A model generated the notes under the pieces. The model worked only from the letters and a program-made list of their open reading frames with translations. It was not told the origin of the DNA and did no database searches. Shown here piece by piece: positions 41,890 through 54,211 of a stretch of DNA of 64,000 nucleotides. Positions within the stretch are counted from its first letter, which is position 1; each line of letters starts with the position of its first letter. Made by a program: the position numbers and the translations under genes. The stretch is from JACPFJ01 sp036504875 (GTDB taxonomy: Bacteria; Desulfobacterota; Desulfuromonadia; Geobacterales; Pseudopelobacteraceae), in assembly GCA_036504875.1 (NCBI GenBank), contig DASXUK010000002.1, positions 1 through 64,000 of the forward strand, given 5' to 3'.

Positions 41890-43431
41890 TTATTTAGCCT
41901 TAATTGTGTAGCCGTTTTCCGTTAAAAGATCGCGTATGATTGGATCAAGATTTAGGTTGGTGATAAACAGAGCTCCGCCCGGTATACCGGGACCATCAAG
42001 TTTAAATCCCGACATTTGCAAGGAATAACTCTGATTATCGTCAGTCCATAGTTTATGCTGAGCGTAGTCGCCTTTAATCCGTAAACGACCGAGTATTTTT
42101 TCAGTAACTTTCCGAAAATCATCTTGACCCTCAAGAATAACGACGCGGTAACCTTTTGTTTCAAGTAATCTGAATAATGTATATGTAATCGGATCGCCGT
42201 CAAAACTGGTCACGATGAAGCGTTGTCCATCCTGTTCGAAAAACCGTTCAGCTTTTACTGACAATGATATGCCATTATTTTCCGCAGCAAAAACATCTAC
42301 CCGTCGGTCACTGTCAAAAGGAATGGCCAATGCCTTTAAAATTGCCTCGACTACTTCTGGCTGCCTTTTGGTGTTTATCTGGTGGATTTGTCGGGAAGGA
42401 ATCGGGGCAAGCAGTGGCCTGAGTGTTGCAAATGGTTCATAAACGGTAAAACCCTCTTTTCTCAAAAACTCGTTAAGCGGCTGAGGAAGGGCGGATTTCC
42501 CGCTATTGAGCAAAGACACATCCTGTTTAATCAGGCTTTCCGGGGTTTTCTCAATTTTAAAATCAGAGGTTACAACCAATTTGGGATCTAAGCCAAATTC
42601 CATCGTGAAATTTTCCTCCACAGAATAAAAACCGGCCGAACCAAGCATGGCGGCTAATAGTTTTTTTGAGTTCAGTGGAGACTCGGAGACGATTCTGATC
42701 TTAGGATCCTTTTCCTCAATCAGCGATTTTACCAGCGGAGGAATGGTTGCATTCTGATCGAGAAGAATGCGGCCGCCGTCCATGGCTGAAAAAACAGGAT
42801 AGCGCTGAGGGTCAAGGCTGAGGGAAAAGGTGGCTGTCTGGAGTGAAAGCGGTTTCAGCATCTCCGCGCCGGACGGTATCAGCTTGTTCCAGATGTTTTT
42901 TAGTGTACCAGACGCATCCTGTTCAAGCTGCAATGCAGCTGACGACTCGATACGAAAGGCCTGGCCGGCAACTGCGGAAGTATCGGAATTTGAAGCATTA
43001 AGCCTAGAATTGGGTGCACTGGAAAATTTCAGACCTCCATCAGCCTTACGACGGACAGGAGGAATAACGATTTTCTGGCCGACCCTGAGACGGGTAATAT
43101 CATAGATATTATTTTCACGACGGATTTCTTCAACAAAAGATTCGGCCTCATCACTAGTCAGCTTATAATCCCGCATCAGGATTTTAAACAAGTGGTCGCC
43201 TGGCTTGACCTTATAGACAACACCACGCGCTCCAATCTCGTCATCAGGCTTGAAACCGTGATCCCGATTGGATCTTTTTCCGCTTTTTACTTTATGCTTG
43301 GCCTTAGAATCGAGTGCCTGCGTATCCAGCTCAAAGCGAGGGTCCATCGCTGCATGCGCAAGTGTGGCATTAGCCATGCCCACAAACGCACATAAAGCCA
43401 GAACTCTGTTTAAGCAAATAGGAAAAAACAT
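41890..43431 (-). CDS. Exported LysM-domain protein
   Basis: 513 residues. Signal peptide to about residue 27 (MANATLAHAA). One LysM domain at 71-125 (VYKVKPGDHLFKIL and LRVGQKIVIPP), expected to bind peptidoglycan. The remaining 380 residues are not recognised. They contain two similar-looking stretches on the theme ILLDQNATIPPLVKSLIEE and a final GALFITNLNLDPIIRDLL, so an internal repeat is possible. GGAGA precedes the ATG. It lies between the GspE-like ATPase and a pseudo-receiver membrane protein on the same strand, suggesting an envelope-spanning apparatus. That link is inference. Confidence 0.7.
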   Translation of the reverse strand: MFFPICLNRVLALCAFVGMANATLAHAAMDPRFELDTQALDSKAKHKVKSGKRSNRDHGFKPDDEIGARGVVYKVKPGDHLFKILMRDYKLTSDEAESFVEEIRRENNIYDITRLRVGQKIVIPPVRRKADGGLKFSSAPNSRLNASNSDTSAVAGQAFRIESSAALQLEQDASGTLKNIWNKLIPSGAEMLKPLSLQTATFSLSLDPQRYPVFSAMDGGRILLDQNATIPPLVKSLIEEKDPKIRIVSESPLNSKKLLAAMLGSAGFYSVEENFTMEFGLDPKLVVTSDFKIEKTPESLIKQDVSLLNSGKSALPQPLNEFLRKEGFTVYEPFATLRPLLAPIPSRQIHQINTKRQPEVVEAILKALAIPFDSDRRVDVFAAENNGISLSVKAERFFEQDGQRFIVTSFDGDPITYTLFRLLETKGYRVVILEGQDDFRKVTEKILGRLRIKGDYAQHKLWTDDNQSYSLQMSGFKLDGPGIPGGALFITNLNLDPIIRDLLTENGYTIKAK

Positions 43432-43534
43432 TGCATCTCCGCTATTTAATAATATTAATGACTTGGATAGATAAATTTACTACTTCAAGCAGTAAATAGT
43501 CAAACTGCCAGCCTTTTCAGCAGGCGGATAAAAA

Positions 43535-45121
43535 TTAGCCGGGCGAAACCACAAAGGCACGGATACGACCCTTTTGGGTGCGGTATATCATCAGGTCAGT
43601 CTTCTTACCAACATTACCTCGTTGAATAAAATAGCCCTGTTTGTTTTCTTTTGAAAAAACCTGAAATTCACTGCTTCCTGCAATCTCTTGGAGCACTTCT
43701 CTAAGAAAGACCTCGCTCACCGGATCAGCTCCAGCAGCCAGAATCTGCACAGCTTTGATTTTTGCCCCGGACCTGAAGATTCGATATTCAATGTGCTTTC
43801 CGAGATATCGTTCCCAACCGGGCTTTTGGGTGGAGTAGATATAATCGCGACTGTTTGCAGGAACAAATGAAGGTAAAGGTGAGGATATCCCGACTGGTTT
43901 GCGGGAAGTGGATGCCGGCTTTTGCACTTCCGTAGAGAGTCGGGCAGTTAAAACCTGGGCTGGGGGGTTTGCAGAAACCGAGGTTAGAGCAGCATCCCCG
44001 GAGCCATTCTTTAAAATGAGCTGTTGCGGGCTCTGTTTGAGGAAATACCAGCCTCCAAAAATCAGCACAGCAAAAGCCACAAAAACTGTGGACAATTTTT
44101 TCCAGGTGCGTCTTTGTGAATGATAGTTTTCTGCAAAAGCTGCCAAGATATCTTCAGGGATTTCCTGAGGAGCAGCCTGAGTATCGGGCAATATTTTAAA
44201 ATCTGCGCCTGAAGGGACTGCATCGGCTTCCGCTTCTGGCTCTTTAACCTGGTTTTCTTTTAGTGTCGGATTTTGCTTGATTATTACCATATTCGCAGCA
44301 GATGTTTCAGCAGTCGCAACTGCAACTTCCGCAGACAACTCTGCAGAATCAGGCAGTTCAGGTTTTTCTATTTCCTCGACCTGAGAGGCTTGTAGTGGAG
44401 GGTTTGACGATTTGGATTTTACATGTTTTGCAATAGCAGGCTCGACTTGCACATCCGGCCCTGACTGATAATCAGCTATAGCATCTGGTTCATTAACTTG
44501 ATTGATTTCTGCCTGGAGTCGGTTCAGTATTTCAAATGTGTCTTCAACAACATAAGATTCTTCCTGGGATTCTACAAACTGAACCAGGTGCGGCTTTTCC
44601 GGAGCGGATTTGGTTGTGCTGTCAGCAGTTTCCAGATCTGAAATAAAATCTTCAACCAAACGATCAGCGTTTAACCGGTTTTCTTCCGGCATTGCAAAAG
44701 TAGCAGCTATGGCAGCTCTATCCGGCTTAGGGAGTATTACTATTTTTTCCCATTCAGCACCGAGAACCGCTTTAAGAGCATCCTGAATATCCTCTATAAG
44801 CTTGTCATGCGGCTGTGTTAAGTCGATTAGATGCTCAAACAGGGCTTTTACAGGTTTAATGCGAGGATTTCCCTCATGGACCAGTATAAACGTGGGAGCA
44901 CTGGCGCCAAGCAGCATCTGAATATGTCTGGCAACGCTTTCGCCGGTGACGCCGGAGATCTGCTCCTGAATAATGATAGTCGTCGGGCGTTTTTCAAAAA
45001 CATCCCTTAAGCCATGATCAAAATCTTTAACAATATTGATTTTGATCTTCAACATCGGCTGAAGAACATTTTTTATAGCTTCCAACTTTGAATTATTCGA
45101 AATAAACAAAAGATTGATCAT
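43535..45121 (-). CDS. Membrane protein with an N-terminal pseudo-receiver domain
   Basis: 528 residues. Residues 1-115 look like a response-regulator receiver fold (INLLFISNNSKLEAIKNVL and FILVHEGNPRIKPVKALF), but the phospho-acceptor Asp position reads TTIIIQEQISG, so it cannot be phosphorylated in the usual way. Residues 130-340 are acidic and disordered. One membrane helix is at 344-361, and a periplasmic domain of about 90 residues ends the protein (WERYLGKHIEYRIF, FLREVLQEIAGSSEF). Topology is cytoplasmic N terminus, periplasmic C terminus. Followed by the LysM gene; possibly the same apparatus. Function unknown. Confidence 0.65.
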   Translation of the reverse strand: MINLLFISNNSKLEAIKNVLQPMLKIKINIVKDFDHGLRDVFEKRPTTIIIQEQISGVTGESVARHIQMLLGASAPTFILVHEGNPRIKPVKALFEHLIDLTQPHDKLIEDIQDALKAVLGAEWEKIVILPKPDRAAIAATFAMPEENRLNADRLVEDFISDLETADSTTKSAPEKPHLVQFVESQEESYVVEDTFEILNRLQAEINQVNEPDAIADYQSGPDVQVEPAIAKHVKSKSSNPPLQASQVEEIEKPELPDSAELSAEVAVATAETSAANMVIIKQNPTLKENQVKEPEAEADAVPSGADFKILPDTQAAPQEIPEDILAAFAENYHSQRRTWKKLSTVFVAFAVLIFGGWYFLKQSPQQLILKNGSGDAALTSVSANPPAQVLTARLSTEVQKPASTSRKPVGISSPLPSFVPANSRDYIYSTQKPGWERYLGKHIEYRIFRSGAKIKAVQILAAGADPVSEVFLREVLQEIAGSSEFQVFSKENKQGYFIQRGNVGKKTDLMIYRTQKGRIRAFVVSPG

Positions 45122-45207
45122 AGGGACCTTTAGGTAATTCTATTATTATTTACACAGCTTATGAAATTATGTCAACGATCCAGAGACCTGCCTTTGATTA
45201 ACCGGGA

Positions 45208-47883
<2,676 letters not shown>

Positions 47884-48005
47884 AATATCCCCCTCCGCGC
47901 CTTAACTATGGTAAAACTATAATGTATTAAGCAAAAATTAACTACCTATAAAGCCGACTAAAATTTGATAGCCTGTTGGTTGTGGAGAATAGCAAGGCTG
48001 CTGCA

Positions 48006-48045
48006 ATAAAAAAATAAAGGGACTTACGTTTACCGTAAGCCCCTT
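48006..48045 (-). terminator. Rho-independent terminator after tRNA-Pro
   Basis: The stem CTTACG/CGTAAG extends through one mismatch to GGG/CCC and is followed by TTTATTTTTTTAT on the minus strand. Confidence 0.8.
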
Positions 48046-48054
48046 GATATTTTA

Positions 48055-48131
48055 TGGTCGGGGAGACTGGATTCGAACCAGCGACCCCCTGCTCCCAAGG
48101 CAGGTGCGCTGCCAGACTGCGCTACTCCCCG
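48055..48131 (-). tRNA. tRNA-Pro (UGG)
   Basis: 77 bases including the encoded CCA. The acceptor stem CGGGGAG pairs with CTCCCCG, with discriminator A and then CCA. The anticodon loop CTTGGGA gives anticodon TGG. D and T arms are regular (T loop TTCGAAT). It reads any Pro codon with wobble, chiefly CCA and CCG. Minus strand, between the metallopeptidase gene and odhA. Confidence 0.95.
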
Positions 48132-48176
48132 ATAAAAAAAATTTTATAACACAACAATTCAGGCAAAGCAACTTAT

Positions 48177-49487
48177 TTATTTGCCAGCAACCCCGCGTTC
48201 CATATAGCCCTTCCATTCCTGCACTAGTAAATCATAAGAAAGAGTATAATCTTTCAGTGCAGCAGCAATAGCCTCATCGATGGTCATGCCATTGCCCAAT
48301 CCGATTAAAATCTGCTTCACGCGATGCCAGCCATAGGTTACAACCACATAGTTTACCATGGCATAACTTTGCTGGTATGCTAAAGAGGCATCCGATGCCG
48401 AGAGGCTGCTAAAACCGGCCTCAAGCTTCCTGAAATCGGCGAATGTACCTTTACGGGCAGCACGCCCGAGTTCTCCCAAAGCACGATTGTACTGCATTCG
48501 GCCGAACATTTCGGCAATTCCTTCATTCAGCCAGAGCGGACAATTTCCGCGTGTCAAATCAAAGATCACCACATGCGCATACTCATGATAGAGAACACTG
48601 CGCATGGCCGGGGAAATCTCGCTTAATGACCCGAAGGGCAGCCGGATTTTGCCGTCGTAGACCCCTCCCGACCAGTCCGGGGAATCAGTTACGGTCTTAT
48701 AATCATCACGTTTATAAATAGCTACCGGAACACGCGGCTCCGGAAAATGTCCTAATTCCGCTCCGATCAGATTAGCAGCACTTTCCAGTACATCAAGTAT
48801 TGCCAGGGCAAAGACCGTATCAACACCCGGATCATAAGTAAGATCAAAACGGGAACTGTGGCCCTGATCCATACTGGCCTCGACAGTAACTTCCTTGCGA
48901 GATTTTTTTAGGATTTCGATGATCTCTTTGCGGCCGGGAGAAAGCTTAAGACCCTGTTCCCATACTTCCATGGCCTGCTGACGATCTTCGGTTTCGTATA
49001 GTACCAGCCCCAAATAATAAAGGATTTCAACGGAATCAGACTTTTTCAGACGGGCACGTTCCAGCTCATAGCGGGCAACACTGTATTTTTTCAGGTGATA
49101 ATTGCAGATGCCGCGTAAAAAGGCGTAGGTAACCTCTTCAGGATATAGTTCTATCGCTTTGACAAAATTTTCGTCCGCCTGTTCATAGCGCTTCTGCTTG
49201 AACAGTTGATGACCATGAGCGGCGTACCCTTCAGCTAAATTTTTTTTGAGGTTCTCATTGAGTGGAAAGAGCAAATAGGCCCGGCGCAATTGCACCAGGC
49301 CCTTTTCGTAATCACCCCTGAGCATCAGCTCGCGGGCATAGCTGCTATGGATAAGAGGGTCTGAATCAATGGGCTCGGCGCGTACATTGCTCACAAGCAG
49401 GCCAAAAATACAGGATAAACCGATTGCAGACCGAATCATGAGGGGACCGAAGGAGAGCCGGCTATCTTTCGATTCAGTAATGGTCAT
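48177..49487 (-). CDS. TPR protein with an HExxH metallopeptidase domain (peptidase MA-like)
   Basis: 436 residues. Signal-anchor helix at about 16-36 (MIRSAIGLSCIFGLLVS), then four or five TPR-like repeats (about 47-190). The C-terminal gluzincin-type domain has YHEYAHVVIFD with the zinc ligands His-Glu-x-x-His, and LNEGIAEMF about 20 residues on for the third ligand Glu. Presumed periplasmic or membrane-bound; substrate unknown. The start overlaps the dxs stop by 4 bases, so it is translationally coupled to dxs and is the last gene of the run. Confidence 0.8.
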   Translation of the reverse strand: MTITESKDSRLSFGPLMIRSAIGLSCIFGLLVSNVRAEPIDSDPLIHSSYARELMLRGDYEKGLVQLRRAYLLFPLNENLKKNLAEGYAAHGHQLFKQKRYEQADENFVKAIELYPEEVTYAFLRGICNYHLKKYSVARYELERARLKKSDSVEILYYLGLVLYETEDRQQAMEVWEQGLKLSPGRKEIIEILKKSRKEVTVEASMDQGHSSRFDLTYDPGVDTVFALAILDVLESAANLIGAELGHFPEPRVPVAIYKRDDYKTVTDSPDWSGGVYDGKIRLPFGSLSEISPAMRSVLYHEYAHVVIFDLTRGNCPLWLNEGIAEMFGRMQYNRALGELGRAARKGTFADFRKLEAGFSSLSASDASLAYQQSYAMVNYVVVTYGWHRVKQILIGLGNGMTIDEAIAAALKDYTLSYDLLVQEWKGYMERGVAGK

Positions 49488-51364
49488 TGTCGAGCTAAAA
49501 AATTATGCGCTGACGCGGCAACTCCAACACTGTCGAGTCCTAGCATTTCGCGCAGTTCATGCTGTTCGCCCTGAGGTATTGGGCTGTCCGGATAGCCGAT
49601 CCGCAAGACCCGCACCCCGCTCAGCCCGTTTTCTTCCAGCAGTTCCAATACCGCGCTGCCAAAGCCTCCCTGCACGGCATTTTCCTCCAGAGTAATTAAA
49701 GAACCAAATTGTCGGGCGGTCGCCAGAATCAGCTCCGCATCCAGCGGTTTGACAAAGCGAGCATTTACAACCGACAGTGTTATTCCATACTGTTCTTCCA
49801 ACAGTTTGGCAGCCTCAAGAGCCGGGAAAACCATAGTCCCCAAGGCCAACATGGCTCCGTCTCGGCCTTTGCGAAGCATTTCGCCACGTCCAAGCGGAAG
49901 GGCTGTAAAAGCCTGATCAAGTGGAACACCATAACCATTACCGCGCGGATAGCGAATGGCAACCGGCCGGCCTAACTCAAAAGCTGTTGCCAGCATATGC
50001 TGCAGCTCATTTTCGTCTTTAGGCGCCATCACAGTCATGTTGGGCAGATGCCGCAAATAAGACAGGTCAAAAGCGCCGTGGTGGGTAGGACCGTCATTTC
50101 CAACCACTCCGCACCGGTCAAGGGCAAAGATCACCGGCAGGTCTTGCAGGCAAACATCATGGAACACCTGGTCATAGGCGCGCTGCAAAAAGGAGGAATA
50201 AACAACAAATACCGGTCGTTGCCCAGCAGCTGCCAAGCCGGCGGCGAAAGTGACCGCATGTTGTTCGGCAATACCAACATCAAAAAAACGCTCAGGATAT
50301 TCCTTGGAGAACCCAGTTAAACCGGTACCGTCGGGCATGGCAGCGGTGATGGCGACAATCCGTTCGTCCTCTGCGGCCAGCTTACAGAGCGTAGAACCGA
50401 AGATGGCGGTGTAAGAGGCCGCCCCCCCTTTACCTTTCAGCACCTTGCCGGTTCCAATCTCAAATGGCCCGACTCCATGAAAAAGTGACGGGTTGTTCTC
50501 GGCTGGCTTGTAGCCTTTGCCCTTTTTGGTCAACACATGGACGAGCACTGCATCATCAAATTTCTTTACCTTCTCAAGGGTTTCGATCAGCATTGGCAGG
50601 TCATGGCCGTCAATGGGACCAATGTAATCAAAACCAAAAGCCTCGAAAAGCATGCCGGGCGTGAAAAGCCCCTTGAAGGACTCCTCTACCTTGCGGGCCA
50701 CATGCAGAACCCCTTTGCCGACTCCATCCAGACGTCCAAGAAATGATTCCACATCCTTTTTGAAGCGGTGAACAAATTCACTGGAGGCGGTCCGGCTCAA
50801 AAAACTGGAGAGCGCCCCCACGTTTTCGGCGATCGACATCTCATTATCATTCAGGATGATGATCATATCCTTGTCCAGGTGACCGGCATGATTCATTCCT
50901 TCATAGGCGCTGCCACCAGTCATGGAACCATCACCAATTACCGCCAAGACCTTGTTCTTGCGTCCATCCAGATCGCGGGCAGCAGCAAATCCGGTTGCAG
51001 CCGAGAGCGAGGTGGAGGAATGCCCCACATCAAAGGCGTCATGGGCTGATTCGCACCGTTTGGGAAAACCGCTGATACCATTTAAGGTCCTCAGGGTCCC
51101 GAAACGTTCCTGTCTGCCGGTCAGTATCTTGTGTGCATAGGCTTGATGTCCCACGTCCCAGATAATCTTGTCAACGGGTGTATTGAAAACGCGGTGCAAA
51201 GCAATAGTCAGCTCAATTACTCCAAGAGAGGGGGCCAGATGACCACCGTTTTTTGCACAAGTTTCGATTATGAGCTTACGCAACTCAACCGCAACTGTAT
51301 CCAGCTGAGAGGAGCGAAGCTTCTTCAGATCATCGGGTGAATTGATTGTTTCAAGTATGGACAT
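49484..51364 (-). CDS. dxs: 1-deoxy-D-xylulose-5-phosphate synthase
   Basis: 626 residues, normal length. First step of the MEP isoprenoid pathway: condenses pyruvate and glyceraldehyde 3-phosphate. TPP motif AVIGDGSMTGG with NDNEMSIAENVG, then GPIDGHDLPMLI and RCGVVGNDGPTHHG. Lies 31 bases after ispA on the same strand, a common pairing in isoprenoid metabolism. Confidence 0.97.
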   Translation of the reverse strand: MSILETINSPDDLKKLRSSQLDTVAVELRKLIIETCAKNGGHLAPSLGVIELTIALHRVFNTPVDKIIWDVGHQAYAHKILTGRQERFGTLRTLNGISGFPKRCESAHDAFDVGHSSTSLSAATGFAAARDLDGRKNKVLAVIGDGSMTGGSAYEGMNHAGHLDKDMIIILNDNEMSIAENVGALSSFLSRTASSEFVHRFKKDVESFLGRLDGVGKGVLHVARKVEESFKGLFTPGMLFEAFGFDYIGPIDGHDLPMLIETLEKVKKFDDAVLVHVLTKKGKGYKPAENNPSLFHGVGPFEIGTGKVLKGKGGAASYTAIFGSTLCKLAAEDERIVAITAAMPDGTGLTGFSKEYPERFFDVGIAEQHAVTFAAGLAAAGQRPVFVVYSSFLQRAYDQVFHDVCLQDLPVIFALDRCGVVGNDGPTHHGAFDLSYLRHLPNMTVMAPKDENELQHMLATAFELGRPVAIRYPRGNGYGVPLDQAFTALPLGRGEMLRKGRDGAMLALGTMVFPALEAAKLLEEQYGITLSVVNARFVKPLDAELILATARQFGSLITLEENAVQGGFGSAVLELLEENGLSGVRVLRIGYPDSPIPQGEQHELREMLGLDSVGVAASAHNFLARQ

Positions 51365-51395
51365 AGCAGGCCTTTACATTCGGTTGCATCTAAGT

Positions 51396-52289
51396 TCAGT
51401 TCTTTCTGTTTACGATATAGGTAGCAATCTCACGCAGAGGATCGGCTTCGGCTCCGAATATCTCGAGTGCCCTGAAGGCTTCATCCATCATAGCCTGGGC
51501 CTCCTGTTTGGCGGCTGGCAACCCCATTACTGCCGGGTAGGTAGCCTTGCCGCGGGCCTCATCGCTACCGGCATCTTTGCCGATCTCCTCGGTGGTGCCT
51601 TCGATATCGAGGATGTCATCGGCAATCTGAAAGGCCAATCCGGCTGCCTCGCCATATCGGGTAATGGCAACCAACTTCAGTTCGTCCGCGCCTCCCAGTA
51701 AAGCTCCGGCCTTGACCGAAGCCTTGATCAGAGCACCGGTTTTATGTGTGTGGATATACTGCACTGTCGGCAGGTCGATATCCTTATTGCCTTCACTTTC
51801 CATGTCCACCACCTGCCCGCCAACCATTCCATAGGAACCGGCGCAGGTTGCGATTTCATGAATAACAGCCAGGCGGGCAGCCGCAGGCACATCAGATGCA
51901 AAGAGCGGATCGCTGATCAACTTGAAGGCCTCGGTCAGAAGTCCATCACCAGCCAAAATCGCGATGGCCTCACCAAAAACCTTATGATTGGTAGGATTAC
52001 CGCGCCGAAAATCATCATCATCCATAGCAGGCAGATCATCATGAATAAGGGAATAGGTATGGATCATCTCCATGGCACAGGCCGCCGGCAGGGCACGTTC
52101 GGTATCGCCCCCGACAGCCTGGCAGGCAGCCAGCATAAGTATCGGTCGCACCCGTTTACCGCCTGCAAATACTGAGTAACGCATGGCCTTGTGGAGACTA
52201 AAAGGCAAATCGGTTTCCTTGGGAAGAAAATTGTCCAATGCCGCATCAACCCTGGCACACTGGGTCTTAAGATAGGTTTTTAAATCCAT
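51396..52289 (-). CDS. ispA: Geranyl/farnesyl diphosphate synthase (polyprenyl synthetase)
   Basis: 297 residues. Condenses isopentenyl diphosphate with allylic diphosphates. First Asp-rich motif DDLPAMDDDD and second DDILDIEG, with RRGNPTNHKVF and MVGGQVVDMESEG. Length and motifs fit IspA-type short-chain synthases; whether it makes C15 or C20 is not clear. AAAGGATTG precedes the ATG. Located between xseB and dxs, as in many proteobacteria. Confidence 0.95.
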   Translation of the reverse strand: MDLKTYLKTQCARVDAALDNFLPKETDLPFSLHKAMRYSVFAGGKRVRPILMLAACQAVGGDTERALPAACAMEMIHTYSLIHDDLPAMDDDDFRRGNPTNHKVFGEAIAILAGDGLLTEAFKLISDPLFASDVPAAARLAVIHEIATCAGSYGMVGGQVVDMESEGNKDIDLPTVQYIHTHKTGALIKASVKAGALLGGADELKLVAITRYGEAAGLAFQIADDILDIEGTTEEIGKDAGSDEARGKATYPAVMGLPAAKQEAQAMMDEAFRALEIFGAEADPLREIATYIVNRKN

Positions 52290-52318
52290 AGCAATCCTTT
52301 GGAATATGACATTAAATT

Positions 52319-52549
52319 TCAGCCTTCTTCAGGCTCGAAAGGCTCTCGAACCAAACTGCCATCCTTACGCTTCAAGAGCACCTCAACCCTTTGCTCTGCC
52401 TCATCCAGCTTTTTGGCACAAAAAGAGGCCTGCCTGACCCCTTCCTCAAAAGCCTTCAGTGAATCTTCCAGCGAGAGAGACCCGCCTTCCAGGCGCCGCA
52501 CCACATCCTCAAGTTTTTTAAGCGCTGTTTCAAATTTTTCGGTAGCCAT
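52319..52549 (-). CDS. xseB: Exodeoxyribonuclease VII small subunit
   Basis: 76 residues. Partner of XseA in the nuclease that digests single-stranded DNA to oligonucleotides. Helical hairpin with the family pattern FETALKKLEDVVRRLEGGSL and LEDSLKAFEEGV. GAGGAATC precedes the ATG. It is 52 bases after xseA. Confidence 0.95.
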   Translation of the reverse strand: MATEKFETALKKLEDVVRRLEGGSLSLEDSLKAFEEGVRQASFCAKKLDEAEQRVEVLLKRKDGSLVREPFEPEEG

Positions 52550-52601
52550 AGTGATTCCTCAAATAAAAGGTTATAATTATATACAAATTTCAATCAAACC
52601 G

Positions 52602-53951
52602 TCAAGTTTTCGCCGTCTCTACTGTTTCAACGGAACACTCAGCACTTCCCCGATGGAACCGTAATCGCAAGCGATCTCCCACCGCCAACTGAGCGGCGTC
52701 GTGAACAACATGCCCATCAGCGATCCGGGTGGTGACAGAATATCCCCTGCTGATCGTGTTGAGCGGAGAAAGCACATCCAGACGGGCCGCGTCGCTGCCA
52801 AACTGCTGCTTAAAGCCCTCCAATCTGGCCACAAGAAGTCGTTCGGCTTCGGCTATCAGTAATTTTATCCGTTGTCGCTGAGCGTTTGCCTGACGTTCCG
52901 GGTTATGATGCAGCAGGTTCGCCTGCAGGCGAACGAACGACTCTTTCCTTCGCAAGACGGAATTCTCCAGAGCCAGGTTAAGACGCTCGGAAATGTCATC
53001 CACCCGCTGAGCCAGATGTCCCAGCATAAGGGAAGGATCCTGCAGCGCCCGGCGCAGAACCTTGAGACACGACTCCAGTGTATTCAGCCTTCTTTCAATC
53101 AGAAGACATAAACGGTGGTTCAGCGCTTCCACCCGGGCCCGTAACTCCTCAGAACTGGCAATAACCATTTCAGCGGCTGCAGATGGTGTGGGGGCTCGCA
53201 GATCAGCAACAAAATCGCAGATGGTCCAATCGGTCTCGTGCCCGACTGCAGAAATAACCGGGATGCGAGAACGGTGAATCGCTCGGGCCACGACCTCTTC
53301 GTTAAAGGCCCACAAATCCTCCAGCGAGCCACCTCCGCGGCCGACTATCAGCACATCCACCATATTCAGTCGGTTCATCTCGTCTAGCGCGTTGGCGATT
53401 TCAACAGCAGCGCCCTCCCCCTGCACCCTGACCGGATAGAGCAGGATATTGAGCGAGGCAAAACGGCGCTTGAGTACGTTCAGGACATCATGAATAGCAG
53501 CACCGGTAGGAGAGGTAACTACGCCCACGCGGCGCGGAAAGGCGGGCATGGCCAGTTTACGGGCTTCTTCGAAGAGCCCCTCTTGGGAAAGCCGCTCCTT
53601 GAGTTGCGTGAAAGCCATCTGCAAAGCCCCGGCGCCGGCCGGTTCGAGGTATTCACAGACAAGTTGATACTCGCCCCGCTGATCGTAGACCGATATACGG
53701 CCGCGAACAATCAGTCCCATACCGTCATTGAACCGGAATTTAAGATTTTTGGCTGCGCTTTTGAACATTAGGCAACGGAGCTGAGCCCCAGAGTCCTTGA
53801 GGGTAAAATAGAGATGCCCGGATGAGGGAGCCGAGAGATTGGAAACCTCTCCCTTAACCCAGACATGTTCAAAATTCTCCTCCAGCACTCCCCGCAAGAG
53901 AGCTGTCAGACGTGTAACCGTGAGTATTGTTTTATCGGCAAAAATATTCAT
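52602..53951 (-). CDS. xseA: Exodeoxyribonuclease VII large subunit
   Basis: 449 residues. Catalytic and DNA-binding subunit of exonuclease VII. N-terminal OB-fold (VWVKGEVSNLSAPSSGHLYF), then the catalytic domain with VGVVTSPTGAAIHDVL, VDVLIVGRGGGSLEDLWAFN and HETDWTICDFVADLRAPTPS, then a long coiled coil that binds XseB, and a C-terminal barrel. First gene of the xseA-xseB-ispA-dxs run. Confidence 0.96.
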   Translation of the reverse strand: MNIFADKTILTVTRLTALLRGVLEENFEHVWVKGEVSNLSAPSSGHLYFTLKDSGAQLRCLMFKSAAKNLKFRFNDGMGLIVRGRISVYDQRGEYQLVCEYLEPAGAGALQMAFTQLKERLSQEGLFEEARKLAMPAFPRRVGVVTSPTGAAIHDVLNVLKRRFASLNILLYPVRVQGEGAAVEIANALDEMNRLNMVDVLIVGRGGGSLEDLWAFNEEVVARAIHRSRIPVISAVGHETDWTICDFVADLRAPTPSAAAEMVIASSEELRARVEALNHRLCLLIERRLNTLESCLKVLRRALQDPSLMLGHLAQRVDDISERLNLALENSVLRRKESFVRLQANLLHHNPERQANAQRQRIKLLIAEAERLLVARLEGFKQQFGSDAARLDVLSPLNTISRGYSVTTRIADGHVVHDAAQLAVGDRLRLRFHRGSAECSVETVETAKT

Positions 53952-54109
53952 AGAGCTTCATAGTAAAGTCCGCGTCATTCAGCGTCAACCAAAATGGCAA
54001 TTCAAATGCATCCCCGGTACGCCCTCAAATCATTCATCCTCTCAACCTAAACCATATCAGTCCGACAGCACATCCGGGTTATTTTTAATTTTTGCACTGT
54101 AAGACATGC

Positions 54110-54180
54110 AACCCCAGGTTCCGTCAAAGCGGTTGACCACAGGGCCTAAATTGTCTACTATCACCAACCTGGGGTTTTCC
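54110..54180 (+). ncRNA. Candidate structured leader RNA before the ParA-like gene
   Basis: An eleven-pair perfect stem (AACCCCAGGTT at 54110-54120 with AACCTGGGGTT at 54166-54176) closes a 45-base interior. The interior holds a second hairpin, GTCAA-AGCGG-TTGAC (54123-54137). A short TTTTCC follows the outer stem, and the ParA-like start lies 35 bases further on. It does not match any riboswitch consensus I know. It could be a terminator/antiterminator leader, a small RNA or a protein-binding element. Confidence 0.45.
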
Positions 54181-54211
54181 AGTCTAAAAATTTTTATATG
54201 GCGGGAGATAC

